From JAKFWF01 sp963741505 (GTDB lineage Bacteria > Pseudomonadota > Alphaproteobacteria > Rhizobiales > Hyphomicrobiaceae), in the NCBI GenBank assembly GCA_963741505.1, contig CAVUIJ010000013.1, forward strand, positions 310,001-374,000: 64,000 nucleotides of DNA. Reading direction: 5' to 3'. The notes under the pieces are model-generated. The model was not told the origin of the DNA. It saw only the letters and a program-made list of their open reading frames with translations, and did no database searches. A program made the translations under genes and the position numbers. Position 1 is the first letter of the stretch. Each line of letters opens with the position of its first letter. Shown here in pieces: positions 54,861 through 64,000 of the stretch.

Positions 54861-55826
54861 ATGCACACACCGACAAGGCGCGCGGTTCTGGCCGGCGCCG
54901 CCGCCTTTGCGGCGACACCGAACCTGACGCGGGCGCAGTCCGCCAATCTGACGCTGGTGGTGCCGTTTCCGCCGGGCGGTTCGACCGACGCGCTGGCGCG
55001 CCTGATGCAGCCCAACCTGCAGTCGAAGCTCGGCCGTACCGTGATCGTCGAGAACAAGGGCGGTGCCGCCGGCTCGATCGGCGCCGCGCAGGTAGCGAAA
55101 AGCCCCGGCGACGGCTCGTCGCTGCTGGTCACGTTCGACAGCCACGCGGTGATCCCGGCGATCATGGAAAAGCCGCTGCTCGACGTCGAGAAGGATCTGG
55201 TGCCGGTGTTCCTGGTCGGCACCGCGCCCTACGTCATCGCCGTCAGCGCCGGCCGGCCCTACAAAACCTTCGCCGACGTCGTCGCCGCCTGCAAGGAAAG
55301 GCCGGGAGCCGTAAAATACGCCTCGGTCGGCGTCGGCACCATCGGCCATCTCGCCATGACGATGCTGGCGAAGAAGGCCGGCGTCGAGATCACGCACGTA
55401 CCCTATCGCGGCGGCGGCCCGGCCATGAACGACGTGATCGGCGGCCATGTCGACCTCATCTGCGGCTCGATCGCGCTCATCGCGCCGCAACTGGGCGGCG
55501 GCACCATTCGCCCGCTGTTGCAGCTCGGCCGCAAACGTCTCGAACTCATAAAGGACACCGAGACGGCGATCGAGGCCGGCTTCCCGGATTTCGAGGCGCT
55601 GGCCTGGTGGGGCGTGTTCGCACCGAAGGATACGCCGCCGGCCCTGGTCGAGAGCCTGGCCGAGGCGGTCAAGTCGTCGCTCGCCGATCCCAACGCGGTC
55701 AAACTACTGCAGGAAACGCAGCAGATGACGCTGGTGCTCGGCGGTCCTGCCGAGCTCAAGACGTTCTTCGCCACCCAGGTCGACGTCTGGGGCAAGGTGG
55801 TCCGCGACAACAAGATCAAGGCCTGA
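54861..55826 (+). CDS. Tripartite tricarboxylate transporter (TctC/Bug) substrate-binding protein
   Basis: A 321-residue periplasmic binding protein with a twin-arginine-like signal (TPTRRAVLAGAAAFAATPNL). The Bug-family signature LTLVVPFPPGGSTDALARLM follows, with the conserved VENKGGAAGSIGAAQVAK and ITHVPYRGGGPAMNDVIGGH. These bind small carboxylates. No tctA/tctB genes are nearby, so it is an orphan receptor, as is common for this family. The ATG at 54861 (GGGAGATTGAA upstream) is preferred to an in-frame one at 54840. Confidence 0.85.
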   Translation: MHTPTRRAVLAGAAAFAATPNLTRAQSANLTLVVPFPPGGSTDALARLMQPNLQSKLGRTVIVENKGGAAGSIGAAQVAKSPGDGSSLLVTFDSHAVIPAIMEKPLLDVEKDLVPVFLVGTAPYVIAVSAGRPYKTFADVVAACKERPGAVKYASVGVGTIGHLAMTMLAKKAGVEITHVPYRGGGPAMNDVIGGHVDLICGSIALIAPQLGGGTIRPLLQLGRKRLELIKDTETAIEAGFPDFEALAWWGVFAPKDTPPALVESLAEAVKSSLADPNAVKLLQETQQMTLVLGGPAELKTFFATQVDVWGKVVRDNKIKA

Positions 55827-55841
55827 TCCGGATCGGTGCGA

Positions 55842-56213
55842 CTACGAACTCGCGAAGCCCGATCCCGGCTTGCGGTATTCGGGGCGCGGCGGGCTGAATA
55901 CGTCGAGCACGCGGGCGCCCTGCGGACCGGCGCGCATCGTGTGCGGCACGTTGCCTGGCGTGCGCCAGAAATCGCCCTTCTTCACCGCGATCTCTTCGCC
56001 GCCCTGGAAACGCACAGCCGAGCCTTCGAGCAGAACGCCCCATTGCTCCTCGGGATGCTGGTGCATGGTTCCGATGGCATTGGGCGCAATGGTGACCACC
56101 GACAGCATCGCCTGCTCGCCGGCGAAGATTCGCGTCGACAGGCCCGGGCCAAGCTCACGGAATAGGCCGTCGGCCGGGTCGTCGAGATTGTGGAATTCCT
56201 TGGCTTGGCTCAT
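55842..56213 (-). CDS. Cupin domain-containing protein
   Basis: A 123-residue single-domain cupin. Motif 1 (GTMHQHPEEQWGVLLEGSA) carries the His/His/Glu metal ligands and motif 2 is PGNVPHTMRAG. The barrel is probably metal-binding. Its target is unknown. It is divergent from the DUF6455 gene and shares the upstream region that contains the FNR-type box, centred about 93 nt from its start. Confidence 0.8.
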   Translation of the reverse strand: MSQAKEFHNLDDPADGLFRELGPGLSTRIFAGEQAMLSVVTIAPNAIGTMHQHPEEQWGVLLEGSAVRFQGGEEIAVKKGDFWRTPGNVPHTMRAGPQGARVLDVFSPPRPEYRKPGSGFASS

Positions 56214-56299
56214 GGCGGGCGGTCCTGTGGCAGTGGCTTGACGGGCTCGAGCCTAGCCGCGCCGTTGCTGTGCCACAATTGCAATCGGTCACACGCCCG

Positions 56300-56313
56300 T
56301 TGACCTGCATCAA
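56300..56313. promoter_or_regulatory. FNR/NarR-type binding site upstream of the DUF6455 gene
   Basis: TTGACCTGCATCAA, identical over all 14 bases (15 with the preceding G) to the site upstream of narK. It is centred about 79-80 nt upstream of the DUF6455 start, the same distance as in front of narK, and also lies upstream of the divergent cupin gene. Confidence 0.72.
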
Positions 56314-56385
56314 TGCGCCGAGGGCCGGCCGATTGTGATCATTTAACAGGGTGCACGATTTGTCTGCCAAGCAAAGGTGGCCGTC

Positions 56386-56787
56386 ATGCCGAACCGCACT
56401 GCCGTTGAAGGTTTGCTGGTCCACCTGCGCGACTGGTGGCAAGGTCGCGACAGCCTGGCGGGCCTCGATGCCGCCGAGTTCGAGAGCATCGCCAGGGATC
56501 TCGGCATCTCGACCGACGACCTGCGCACTCTCGCGGCGCATGGGCCGCATGCCGCCGATCTGCTGATCGATCGCATGGCGGCACTCGGCGTGACCAAAGA
56601 GGACGTGGAGCGGACGGCGGCCGGCCTCATGCACGACATGCAAAGGACCTGCTCCAACTGCGCGGAAAAAGGCGTCTGCGCGCGAGATCTCGCCGACAGG
56701 CCACTCGATCCGGGCTGGAAGCACTATTGCCCCAACGCCGACACATTCAAGTCGATCGAAAAGACGAAAGGTCGCTTCGCCGCCTGA
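56386..56787 (+). CDS. DUF6455 family protein
   Basis: A 133-residue protein of unknown function. The N-terminal half is helical (LVHLRDWWQGRDSLAGLDAA, FESIARDLGISTDDLRTLA). The C-terminal part has a Cys cluster CSNCAEKGVC and a later HYCPNADTF, typical of this family and suggestive of metal or Fe-S binding. The ATG at 56386 is preferred over an in-frame GTG at 56377 because AAAGG lies at a good distance. The FNR-type box upstream suggests low-oxygen or nitrate-linked expression together with the nar genes. Confidence 0.75.
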   Translation: MPNRTAVEGLLVHLRDWWQGRDSLAGLDAAEFESIARDLGISTDDLRTLAAHGPHAADLLIDRMAALGVTKEDVERTAAGLMHDMQRTCSNCAEKGVCARDLADRPLDPGWKHYCPNADTFKSIEKTKGRFAA

Positions 56788-56839
56788 TGGCCGCGATCCG
56801 AACACAGGGGGCGAAGCGGCAACCGGCGATGGCCGCGGT

Positions 56840-57499
56840 TCAGCTGCGTGCGTCGAGGCGGGCGGCGGCGACGAGCGCCCTGAGCTGCGGCACGAGTTCG
56901 GCGTCGAACCACGGGTTCTTGCGCAGCCAGGCATTGTTGCGCCAGGAGGGATGCGGCAGCGGCATCATCACCGGCGCGTCCGCGGTGGCGGCATTGCTCA
57001 GCCGTCGCCAATCCTCGACCGTCGCCTGCAGGCTCTGACGCCATGGCGCACCGAACCGCCGGCTCAGATGCCAGCGCTGCGCATACTGGCCGACGAGCAG
57101 GATTAGACGCAGATGCGGCAGCCCCTCGATCAGCCGCTCGCGCCATAGTGCAGCGCACTCGCGACGCGGCGGCAGATCGCCGCCTTTGGCGTCATGGCCG
57201 GGAAAGCAGAAGCCCATCGGCAGCACGGCGATCACACGGTCGTCGTAGAATTCCTCGACCGTCACGCCCATCCAATCGCGCAGCCGGACACCGGAAGGAT
57301 CATCGAACGGCAGCCCGGACGCGTGCACCCGCGTGCCCGGCGCCTGGCCGCAGACGGCGATCACCGCCGACCGCCGCGCGCGCACCACCGGCCGCGGTTG
57401 ATGCGGCAGCGGCTTGCCCAACGGCGCCTCGATGCACGTGCGACAGGCGCGAATTTCCGTCAGCAGCCGATCGAAAGCACCCTCGCGCCGCGACTTCAC
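56840..57499 (-). CDS. Uracil-DNA glycosylase family protein
   Basis: A 219-residue protein of the UDG superfamily. The N-terminal RACRTCIEAPLGKPLPHQP is typical of the Cys-containing UDG-like subfamily; VCGQAPGTRVHASGLPFDD resembles motif 1 and MPLPHPSWRNN is a motif-2-like HPS loop. These would excise uracil or damaged bases, though several members lack tested activity. Its start overlaps the stop of the RNase Z-like gene (ATGA, 57496-57499). Confidence 0.78.
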   Translation of the reverse strand: MKSRREGAFDRLLTEIRACRTCIEAPLGKPLPHQPRPVVRARRSAVIAVCGQAPGTRVHASGLPFDDPSGVRLRDWMGVTVEEFYDDRVIAVLPMGFCFPGHDAKGGDLPPRRECAALWRERLIEGLPHLRLILLVGQYAQRWHLSRRFGAPWRQSLQATVEDWRRLSNAATADAPVMMPLPHPSWRNNAWLRKNPWFDAELVPQLRALVAAARLDARS

Positions 57500-58239
57500 A
57501 GCTTGATCCGCAGGCCGTCCTCGGCGACGAGGATGCGATCACTCTTCAGCCGGGGCGCGAATGCCAGCATATCCCAGTTCATGTGCGACAGCATGATCCG
57601 CTTAGCCGTCAGCCGCGGCAGGTTCTGCTCGATCGTGCGCCAGTTGAGATGGTACTTCACCGGCCGTTCAAGGGCGCAACATTCGGTGATGTAGAGGTCG
57701 GCGCCGGCGGCGACATCGACCAGCGCTTCGACCCACTCCGTGTCGCCGGAAAAAGCTAGCGTGCGGCCATCGGCATCGAGCCGCAAGGCATGCGACGGCG
57801 CGCTTGAGGGATGACTGACCTCGAACGCAGTGATCGCGAGTCCGTCGTCGGCATAGGGCCTGTCGGCTGTGATCTCGACGAACGTCAGCTCGAAGGCGCG
57901 GGCAACCTTGGTCATGCCGGGAAACAGAATTTCAGCCGCCGCCTCGAAGCGTTGCGCGATGCCCGGCGGCCCGATCACTCGCAGCGCGCTCCGCCGCTTC
58001 AGCGCATACTGCGCCGACAGGATGATCCAAACCAGGCCGGCGAAGTGATCGCCATGCAGATGTGAGATCACGATGGTATCGATGCTGTTGGCGTCGAACT
58101 CGAGCTGGTTGAGGCCGATCTGCGCCGTAGCACCGCAATCGAGCAGGATCTTGCGGCGGTCGGTCTCGAGCAGGAAGCAGGTTTGCAGCCGGCCGCCGGT
58201 GCCGAACGCATCGCCGCTGCCAACCACAGTCAGTTGCAT
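57496..58239 (-). CDS. Ribonuclease Z-like MBL-fold metallohydrolase
   Basis: A 247-residue metallo-beta-lactamase-fold hydrolase. The zinc motif is SHLHGDHFAGL near residues 58-68, with later ligands in FSGDTEW and LSHMNWDM. The overall pattern is closest to the RNase Z/ElaC-like group, but it lacks the long exosite arm, so tRNA processing is not assured. Coupled by ATGA overlap to the UDG-family gene. Confidence 0.8.
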   Translation of the reverse strand: MQLTVVGSGDAFGTGGRLQTCFLLETDRRKILLDCGATAQIGLNQLEFDANSIDTIVISHLHGDHFAGLVWIILSAQYALKRRSALRVIGPPGIAQRFEAAAEILFPGMTKVARAFELTFVEITADRPYADDGLAITAFEVSHPSSAPSHALRLDADGRTLAFSGDTEWVEALVDVAAGADLYITECCALERPVKYHLNWRTIEQNLPRLTAKRIMLSHMNWDMLAFAPRLKSDRILVAEDGLRIKL

Positions 58240-58249
58240 GCGCTACTCC

Positions 58250-58861
58250 TCAGACCTTGGCGCTCGGCCGGGCGGCGACCGCATCGTACCAGCGGCCGAG
58301 GTTTTTCAACCCGGCGGGGCGATCGTACTTGATCGGCTTCATGAAATCGACCGCCACCAAAGCCGTGATATCGGCAATCGAATAGGCATCGCCGGCAATG
58401 AATTCGGTCGCAGCCAGCTCCCGGTCCATGATCTCGAGCATCTCGCCGATGCGGCCGCGGTTGGCTTCGCCCCAGTCCTTGAACTGCGGCTTTTCCAGCT
58501 CCGCCATGGCCGGGTGGGTGTGGCGAAAGACCTGCGCCACCCGGTAGAGCAGGCCGAGTTCCATGCGCCGGTTCATCATCTCGACGATCGCCCGGCCGCG
58601 GGCGCCGGTGCCGAACAGGGCAGGCTGCGGGTTGGTCTCCTCGAAATAACGGCAGATGGCGACGCTTTCGGAAATCGCAGTGCCGTCGTCGAGCACCAGC
58701 ACCGGCACCTGCCGCATCGGGTTCTTGGCCGAAAAGCCGGCCGAGCGATGTTCGAGCTTCATCAGGTCGAGCTGTTCGAAGGGCACGGAAATTCCCTTTT
58801 CCGCCAGGAAGATACGCACCCGGCGCGGATTGGGCGCGCGGCTCTGCTCGATGATTTTCAT
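58250..58861 (-). CDS. Glutathione S-transferase family protein
   Basis: A 203-residue GST. The N-terminal thioredoxin-like domain has NPRRVRIFLAEKGISVPFEQ, NPMRQVPVLVLDDG and the glutathione-contact ISESVAICRYFEE; the C-terminal helical domain ends with SIADITALVAVDFM. The ATG at 58861 is used; a longer in-frame extension is not homologous. It ends 10 nt before the RNase Z-like start and may be co-transcribed with it. Substrate unknown. Confidence 0.87.
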   Translation of the reverse strand: MKIIEQSRAPNPRRVRIFLAEKGISVPFEQLDLMKLEHRSAGFSAKNPMRQVPVLVLDDGTAISESVAICRYFEETNPQPALFGTGARGRAIVEMMNRRMELGLLYRVAQVFRHTHPAMAELEKPQFKDWGEANRGRIGEMLEIMDRELAATEFIAGDAYSIADITALVAVDFMKPIKYDRPAGLKNLGRWYDAVAARPSAKV

Positions 58862-59054
58862 GGTCCAGGCACCTCTCGTCACGGCTGGACCAGTCAAGCA
58901 TGGCTCGAGCCGCAGCCGCCAGTCGAAACCGACCCCGGCCGGGCCGTCCGTAAACCCCCCGTTAGTCATTTGCGACAACAGTCGGACGGATCGGTGATTT
59001 GCTTCCCCCGGTCCTTGTCGAAAACAAGCGTTCCGGGCCGAAACGGCGGATTTG

Positions 59055-60700
<1,646 letters not shown>

Positions 60701-60701
<1 letters not shown>

Positions 60702-60756
60702 GAGCCTGTCCGAGTGGTTTTCATGAGGTTTCAAGAAGACTGGTCGGACAGGCTCT
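60701..60756. repeat. 13-bp inverted repeat after the histidine kinase gene
   Basis: AGAGCCTGTCCGA (60701-60713) and TCGGACAGGCTCT (60744-60756) are perfect inverses separated by 30 nt, beginning at the kinase stop codon. It could terminate the transcript or be a small mobile element remnant. Confidence 0.6.
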
Positions 60757-60790
60757 GGGTGTTGCCCGCAGGCCAATTGCAAGCCGGCAT

Positions 60791-61015
60791 ATGAATGCTA
60801 ACATGCCGACATCAATGGCCGTCCGCGAAAGTCGCATGGAAACGCCCTGCATCAGCGTCTGCACCTTGGATGCGCAATCCGGCCGGTGCGTCGGCTGCGG
60901 CCGGACGATGATCGAGATCGCCGGGTGGTCCCGCCTTACTGATGACGAACGGCAACGCATAATGGTCGACCTCGAAGCCCGCCGGGCCCAACCCAAACCC
61001 GCCAGGAGCGTTTGA
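60791..61015 (+). CDS. DUF1289 domain-containing protein
   Basis: A 74-residue protein with the DUF1289 motif ETPCISVCTLDAQSGRCVGC followed by GRTMIEIAGWSRLTDDERQR: four Cys in two pairs, a likely Fe-S or zinc site of unknown function. The start could be the ATG at 60791 or a later in-frame ATG at 60836 just before ETPC; neither has a strong ribosome binding site. It is 3 nt upstream of the first retropepsin-like gene and probably co-transcribed. Confidence 0.8.
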   Translation: MNANMPTSMAVRESRMETPCISVCTLDAQSGRCVGCGRTMIEIAGWSRLTDDERQRIMVDLEARRAQPKPARSV

Positions 61016-61018
61016 CGC

Positions 61019-61726
61019 ATGAGGCTATGGATACTGCTCGCGATGCTGGGGGGCGCACTGCTGGTCGCGCTCGCGACCGGCGAGGAGGGCACCGTTGCCG
61101 GCCTCGACGCCAGCCGTTTCATGTCGTTCGCGGTCGCCGCCACGCTGCTCGCATTCATCGGCGTTTCAGCCTTGAACAGCTATGGTGGCCGGTTCGGCAA
61201 GGCGGCGCGTGATCTGATGGTGTGGGGCGGGCTCACCCTCGCCCTGGTGCTGGGCTACAGCTACCGCGACGATTTCCACAACATCGCTCAGCGCATCTCG
61301 GGCGAGTTGATGCCGCCGGGCGACGCCGTCAGCGTCGGCACCAGCAACGCCGGCGAACGGGCGGTACGCATCCGCAAGCGCTCCGACGGCCATTTCGTCG
61401 CCCGCGCCGAGGTCGACAAGGCCAACCTCACCATGCTGGTCGACACCGGTGCGTCGACCGTCGTCTTGAAGCCATCGGACGCGCGGGCCGCCGGCATCAA
61501 TCTCGACACCTTGAACTACTCGGTGCCGGTCAGAACCGCGAACGGCACTGCCTACGCGGCGTCGGTTCGGATCAAACGCCTGGTTGTAGGTGGCATTCGC
61601 GTCGAAGGCGTCGAGGCGCTGGTCGCCAAGCCCGGCGCGCTCAACGAGAGCCTGCTTGGTATGAGTTTCTTAAGGCGTCTGAGATCATATGAGTTTTCGG
61701 GTGATTTCCTGACGCTGCGCAGCTGA
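61019..61726 (+). CDS. TIGR02281-type clan AA (retropepsin-like) aspartic protease
   Basis: A 235-residue membrane-anchored protein with three N-terminal hydrophobic segments and a C-terminal retropepsin-like domain carrying the single catalytic motif MLVDTGASTVVL (about residues 139-150) and SLLGMSFLRRL near the end. Like retroviral proteases these act as homodimers; the domain is probably periplasmic. First of two tandem copies, directly behind DUF1289. Confidence 0.85.
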   Translation: MRLWILLAMLGGALLVALATGEEGTVAGLDASRFMSFAVAATLLAFIGVSALNSYGGRFGKAARDLMVWGGLTLALVLGYSYRDDFHNIAQRISGELMPPGDAVSVGTSNAGERAVRIRKRSDGHFVARAEVDKANLTMLVDTGASTVVLKPSDARAAGINLDTLNYSVPVRTANGTAYAASVRIKRLVVGGIRVEGVEALVAKPGALNESLLGMSFLRRLRSYEFSGDFLTLRS

Positions 61727-61776
61727 GACCCAGGCTCGGCACGCTGCGGCGTGAACGTGTCAATGGGTATTGCGTC

Positions 61777-62490
61777 ATGGCCATCACATCGGGCATCCGG
61801 CACGCATTGAGCGAAGCGGCGAGCTGGCTGTGCGCCGGCGCCATCCTGGTCGGCGGCGTGATCTACCACCAGGAAATCCGCGCCAGCCTGGGCGGCCTGA
61901 TGGGTATCGAGCAGGTCGCCGACGACGAGCCGACCGACCCCTCGCCGCGACCGCGCACGCGCTTGAGCGACGCCGAGTTGCGCGCCCGTTCCGCCGAGGC
62001 GCGAGCGGCGGAAGCGGAAGCCCGGGCACGCAATGCCGAACTCCGCGCCAAGCAGCAGCATGCGGCCGTGCAGACCCAGGGCCAACGCGGCGACGCACCG
62101 CGCGGACGGCAAGGCTACGGCGGCATCGTCGAGTTGCAGGCACGACGCGACGGCCATTATTACGCCGACGCCGAGCTCAACGGCAGCTCGGTCAGGGTGA
62201 TGGTCGACACCGGCGCGACTTCGGTCGCGCTGACCTACGAAGATGCCCAGCGCGCCGGCATCAGCGTCTCCGACAGCGATTTCACCGGCCGCACCAACAC
62301 CGCCAACGGCGAAGGCCGTTATGCGCCGGTCACGATCACTTCGATCGCCATCGGCAGCATCACCGTGCACAACGTGCGCGGCGTGGTGCTGCAGCGCGGC
62401 AAGCTCGGCATAACGCTGCTCGGCATGTCGTTCCTCAACAAGCTCAGCCGCGCCGAAATGAGCAACGGCACGCTCGTGCTCGAAAACTGA
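61777..62490 (+). CDS. TIGR02281-type clan AA (retropepsin-like) aspartic protease, second tandem copy
   Basis: A 237-residue paralogue of the preceding gene, with one N-terminal membrane segment (ASWLCAGAILVGGVIYHQEI), an Ala/Arg/Glu-rich coiled-coil-like linker (about 65-105) and the catalytic VMVDTGATSVALTYEDA motif with TLLGMSFLNKL near the end. The different membrane anchor and linker suggest functional divergence after duplication. 50 nt downstream of the first copy. Confidence 0.85.
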   Translation: MAITSGIRHALSEAASWLCAGAILVGGVIYHQEIRASLGGLMGIEQVADDEPTDPSPRPRTRLSDAELRARSAEARAAEAEARARNAELRAKQQHAAVQTQGQRGDAPRGRQGYGGIVELQARRDGHYYADAELNGSSVRVMVDTGATSVALTYEDAQRAGISVSDSDFTGRTNTANGEGRYAPVTITSIAIGSITVHNVRGVVLQRGKLGITLLGMSFLNKLSRAEMSNGTLVLEN

Positions 62491-62511
62491 GCAAGTCGGC
62501 CGGAACCCGGA

Positions 62512-63039
62512 TCATACCGGCGCGCGGTCGCCGTCGCCGAGCGCGCGCTGCATGAGCACCTGGTCGAGCCAGCGGCCGCCCTTGAAGCCGACCGAGTGCA
62601 CGGTGCCGCAGAAGGTGAAGCCCAGCGCCCGGTGCAGCCCGATCGAGCTGCGCTGGCCACTGTCGCCGATCACCGCGATCATCTGCCGAAAGCCGCGCGC
62701 CGTCGCCTGGTCAATCAGCGCCGACAGCAGGGCGCGGCCGATGCCGCGACGCTGCATCTTAGGATCGACATAGATCGAGTTCTCGACGCTCCAGGCATAG
62801 GCCGGGCGCGGCCGGTAGGCGCCGAGATAGCCGTAGCCCGCGACCTTCCCGGTCAATTCGGCAACCAGATAGGGGAAATCGGCATCGAGGATGGCCTGCA
62901 TGCGGCGTCCCATCTCGGCTTCGTCCGGCGCCGTGATCTCGAAGCTCGCCGTGCCGTGCAATACCGCCGGGCGATAGATGGCGGTGATCGCCGGGATGTC
63001 GGCGGCCGTCGCGGGCCGCACATCAGATATCGCAGTCAC
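62512..63039 (-). CDS. GNAT N-acetyltransferase (phosphinothricin acetyltransferase-like)
   Basis: A 175-residue acetyltransferase. It begins VRPATAADIPAITAIYRPAV and contains ENSIYVDPKMQRRGIGRALL, with the acetyl-CoA-binding Q-RRGIGRA loop, and SIGLHRALGFTFCGT, typical of the Pat/Bar group that N-acetylates phosphinothricin-like amino acids. The GTG at 63039 is preferred because GGGAG lies about 9 nt upstream; an ATG at 63108 is possible. Substrate is not certain. Confidence 0.83.
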   Translation of the reverse strand: MTAISDVRPATAADIPAITAIYRPAVLHGTASFEITAPDEAEMGRRMQAILDADFPYLVAELTGKVAGYGYLGAYRPRPAYAWSVENSIYVDPKMQRRGIGRALLSALIDQATARGFRQMIAVIGDSGQRSSIGLHRALGFTFCGTVHSVGFKGGRWLDQVLMQRALGDGDRAPV

Positions 63040-63109
63040 GTCATTGCTCCCAGCCCAGCTTCCCGCCGCATCCGGCCGGCTACCCGGAAGGGGAGTCGGG
63101 AGCGGCAAT

Positions 63110-63145
63110 AAGAAACGAGGGCCCCACCTTGCGGCAGGGCCCTCG
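63110..63145 (-). terminator. Rho-independent terminator of the BI-1 gene
   Basis: On the minus strand a 9-bp GC stem CGAGGGCCC/GGGCCCTCG with a 12-nt loop (63116-63145) is followed by TTTCTTATT. It lies 28 nt after the BI-1 stop. Confidence 0.75.
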
Positions 63146-63172
63146 CGCTTGTCCAGATTGGAACCGATCAGA

Positions 63173-63941
63173 TCAGTCGCGTTCGCCGAATAGCTGCAGC
63201 ATCGACGTGAACATGTTGATGAAGTCGAGGTACAGGTTCAGCGCACCCATGATCGCACCCTTGGCCATCAGCGTCGCGTCGCCGGCGATCTGATAGTAGT
63301 GGTCCTTGATCGTCTGCGTGTCATAGGCGGTCAGACCGGCGAAGATCAGCACGCCCAGCACCGAGATCGCGAACTGCAGCGCCGAGGACTGTAGGAAGAT
63401 GTTGACCAGCGCGGCGATGATGATGCCGATCACGCCCATGATCAGGAACGAGCCCCAGCCCGACAGATCCTTCTTCGTGGTGTAGCCGTAGAGGCTCAAG
63501 CCGGCGAAGGCGGCCGAGGTGACGAAGAACACCTGGGTGATCGAACCGAGCTTGAACACCAGGAAGATCGACGACAGCGACACGCCCATCACCGCCGCGA
63601 ACAGCCAGAACGAGGCCTGCGCCGCCGGCACGCTCATCTTGTAGACGCGGAACGACAGCAGGAACACCAATGCCAGCGGCGCCAGCATCACCACCCACTT
63701 GAGCGGCGACAGATAGAGCATCTGCCCGAACGGCGTCAGCGCAGCCCGACCGGCCGCACCCGTCGCGCCACCGGTGGCGGCCATCACCGTCAGGTAGGCC
63801 GCAATGCCGCTCAAGCGCGATGCCGCCGGCCATGTAGTTGTAGACGCCGAGCATGTAGGACCGCAGACCCTCGTCGACGACGGCGCCACCCGGGCGCGCT
63901 GCCGTGCCGGCCTGCGCATATCTGTTGTCGTACTGAGCCAT
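63173..63941 (-). pseudogene. Bax inhibitor-1 (BI-1/YccA) family membrane protein, frameshifted
   Basis: A multi-pass inner-membrane protein of the TMBIM/BI-1 family. MAQYDNRYAQAGTAARPGGA to YNYMAGGIA is read from 63941; the rest (LSGIAAYLTVMAATGGATGA onward to 63173) is in another frame. Removing one base in the AA pair at about 63812 restores AGGIALSGIAAYLTV and 255 residues. Seven hydrophobic segments and the family tail (YDTQTIKDHYY, NLYLDFINMF) are intact. Family members are proposed calcium-leak channels or protease modulators. Confidence 0.87.
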
Positions 63942-64000
63942 TTGAGGTTCCCTTCGATGTCTCTTGCGGGCGCAACTATCCCGCTTATTGAAATATGAAC
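63942..64000. other. Upstream region of the BI-1 gene, cut by the window edge
   Basis: The last 59 bases. On the minus strand GAAGGGAACCTCAAATG gives a plausible ribosome binding site for the BI-1 start. No further gene can be recognised. Confidence 0.4.

Overview
The window is high-GC DNA with dense genes, short intergenic gaps and many ATGA/GTGA/TGATG stop-start overlaps. Gene content points to a free-living alphaproteobacterium: the long double-domain dCTP deaminase, a tatABC-serS block, an ftsQ-ftsA-ftsZ-lpxC-bamD-ligA stretch of the dcw cluster, fused narK1K2, MetZ and a PleC/DivJ-like kinase. I cannot fix the genus; Hyphomicrobiales or Reyranella-like lineages would fit. I see no prophage, IS transposase, CRISPR array, rRNA or tRNA.

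Layout. 0-14 kb: an N-terminal fragment of a sugar-phosphate isomerase-like gene, an M20 peptidase coupled to an EamA transporter, long dcd, metZ, a CDP-alcohol phosphatidyltransferase, a five-gene peptide-type ABC importer (binding protein frameshifted), and a CaiB/BaiF CoA-transferase divergent from an HMG-CoA-lyase-like gene. 14-17.6 kb: tatA-tatB-tatC-serS on the minus strand, with serS interrupted by about 140 bp of lower-GC DNA. 17.8-26.2 kb: ftsQ, ftsA, ftsZ, lpxC, bamD and ligA on the plus strand. 26-33 kb: two EamA transporters, a HigBA-type toxin-antitoxin pair, a three-subunit molybdenum hydroxylase and a lipocalin-like protein. 33-46 kb: a complete respiratory nitrate reductase locus read leftward (narK1K2, narG, narH, narJ, narI, parvulin, a small Cys-rich protein, hemerythrin-like protein, carbonic anhydrase) with a divergent Crp/Fnr regulator and an FNR-type box between them. 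46-52 kb: a BMP-type binding protein, a fumarylacetoacetase-family enzyme, a dimethylglycine-dehydrogenase-like flavoprotein and a 2OG-Fe(II) oxygenase. 52-55 kb: CsoR and a copper P1B-ATPase with two operator-like palindromes. 55-64 kb: a TctC-type binding protein, a cupin, a DUF6455 protein behind a second copy of the same FNR box, a UDG-family protein, an RNase Z-like enzyme, a GST, a sensor kinase, DUF1289, two retropepsin-like proteins in tandem, a GNAT and a frameshifted BI-1 protein.

Three patterns stand out. (1) Twelve single-base frameshifts can be placed in otherwise well-conserved genes. Ten lie in the nar locus (34.4-44.6 kb), and eleven of the twelve are one-base insertions. Removing five bases from narG gives exactly 1247 codons, the length of E. 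coli NarG. This could be an assembly artefact, decay, or something more interesting. (2) serS, normally essential, carries an internal insertion with stop codons. (3) Several REPIN-like dispersed inverted repeats occupy intergenic gaps, including one that fills nearly all of a divergent promoter region.
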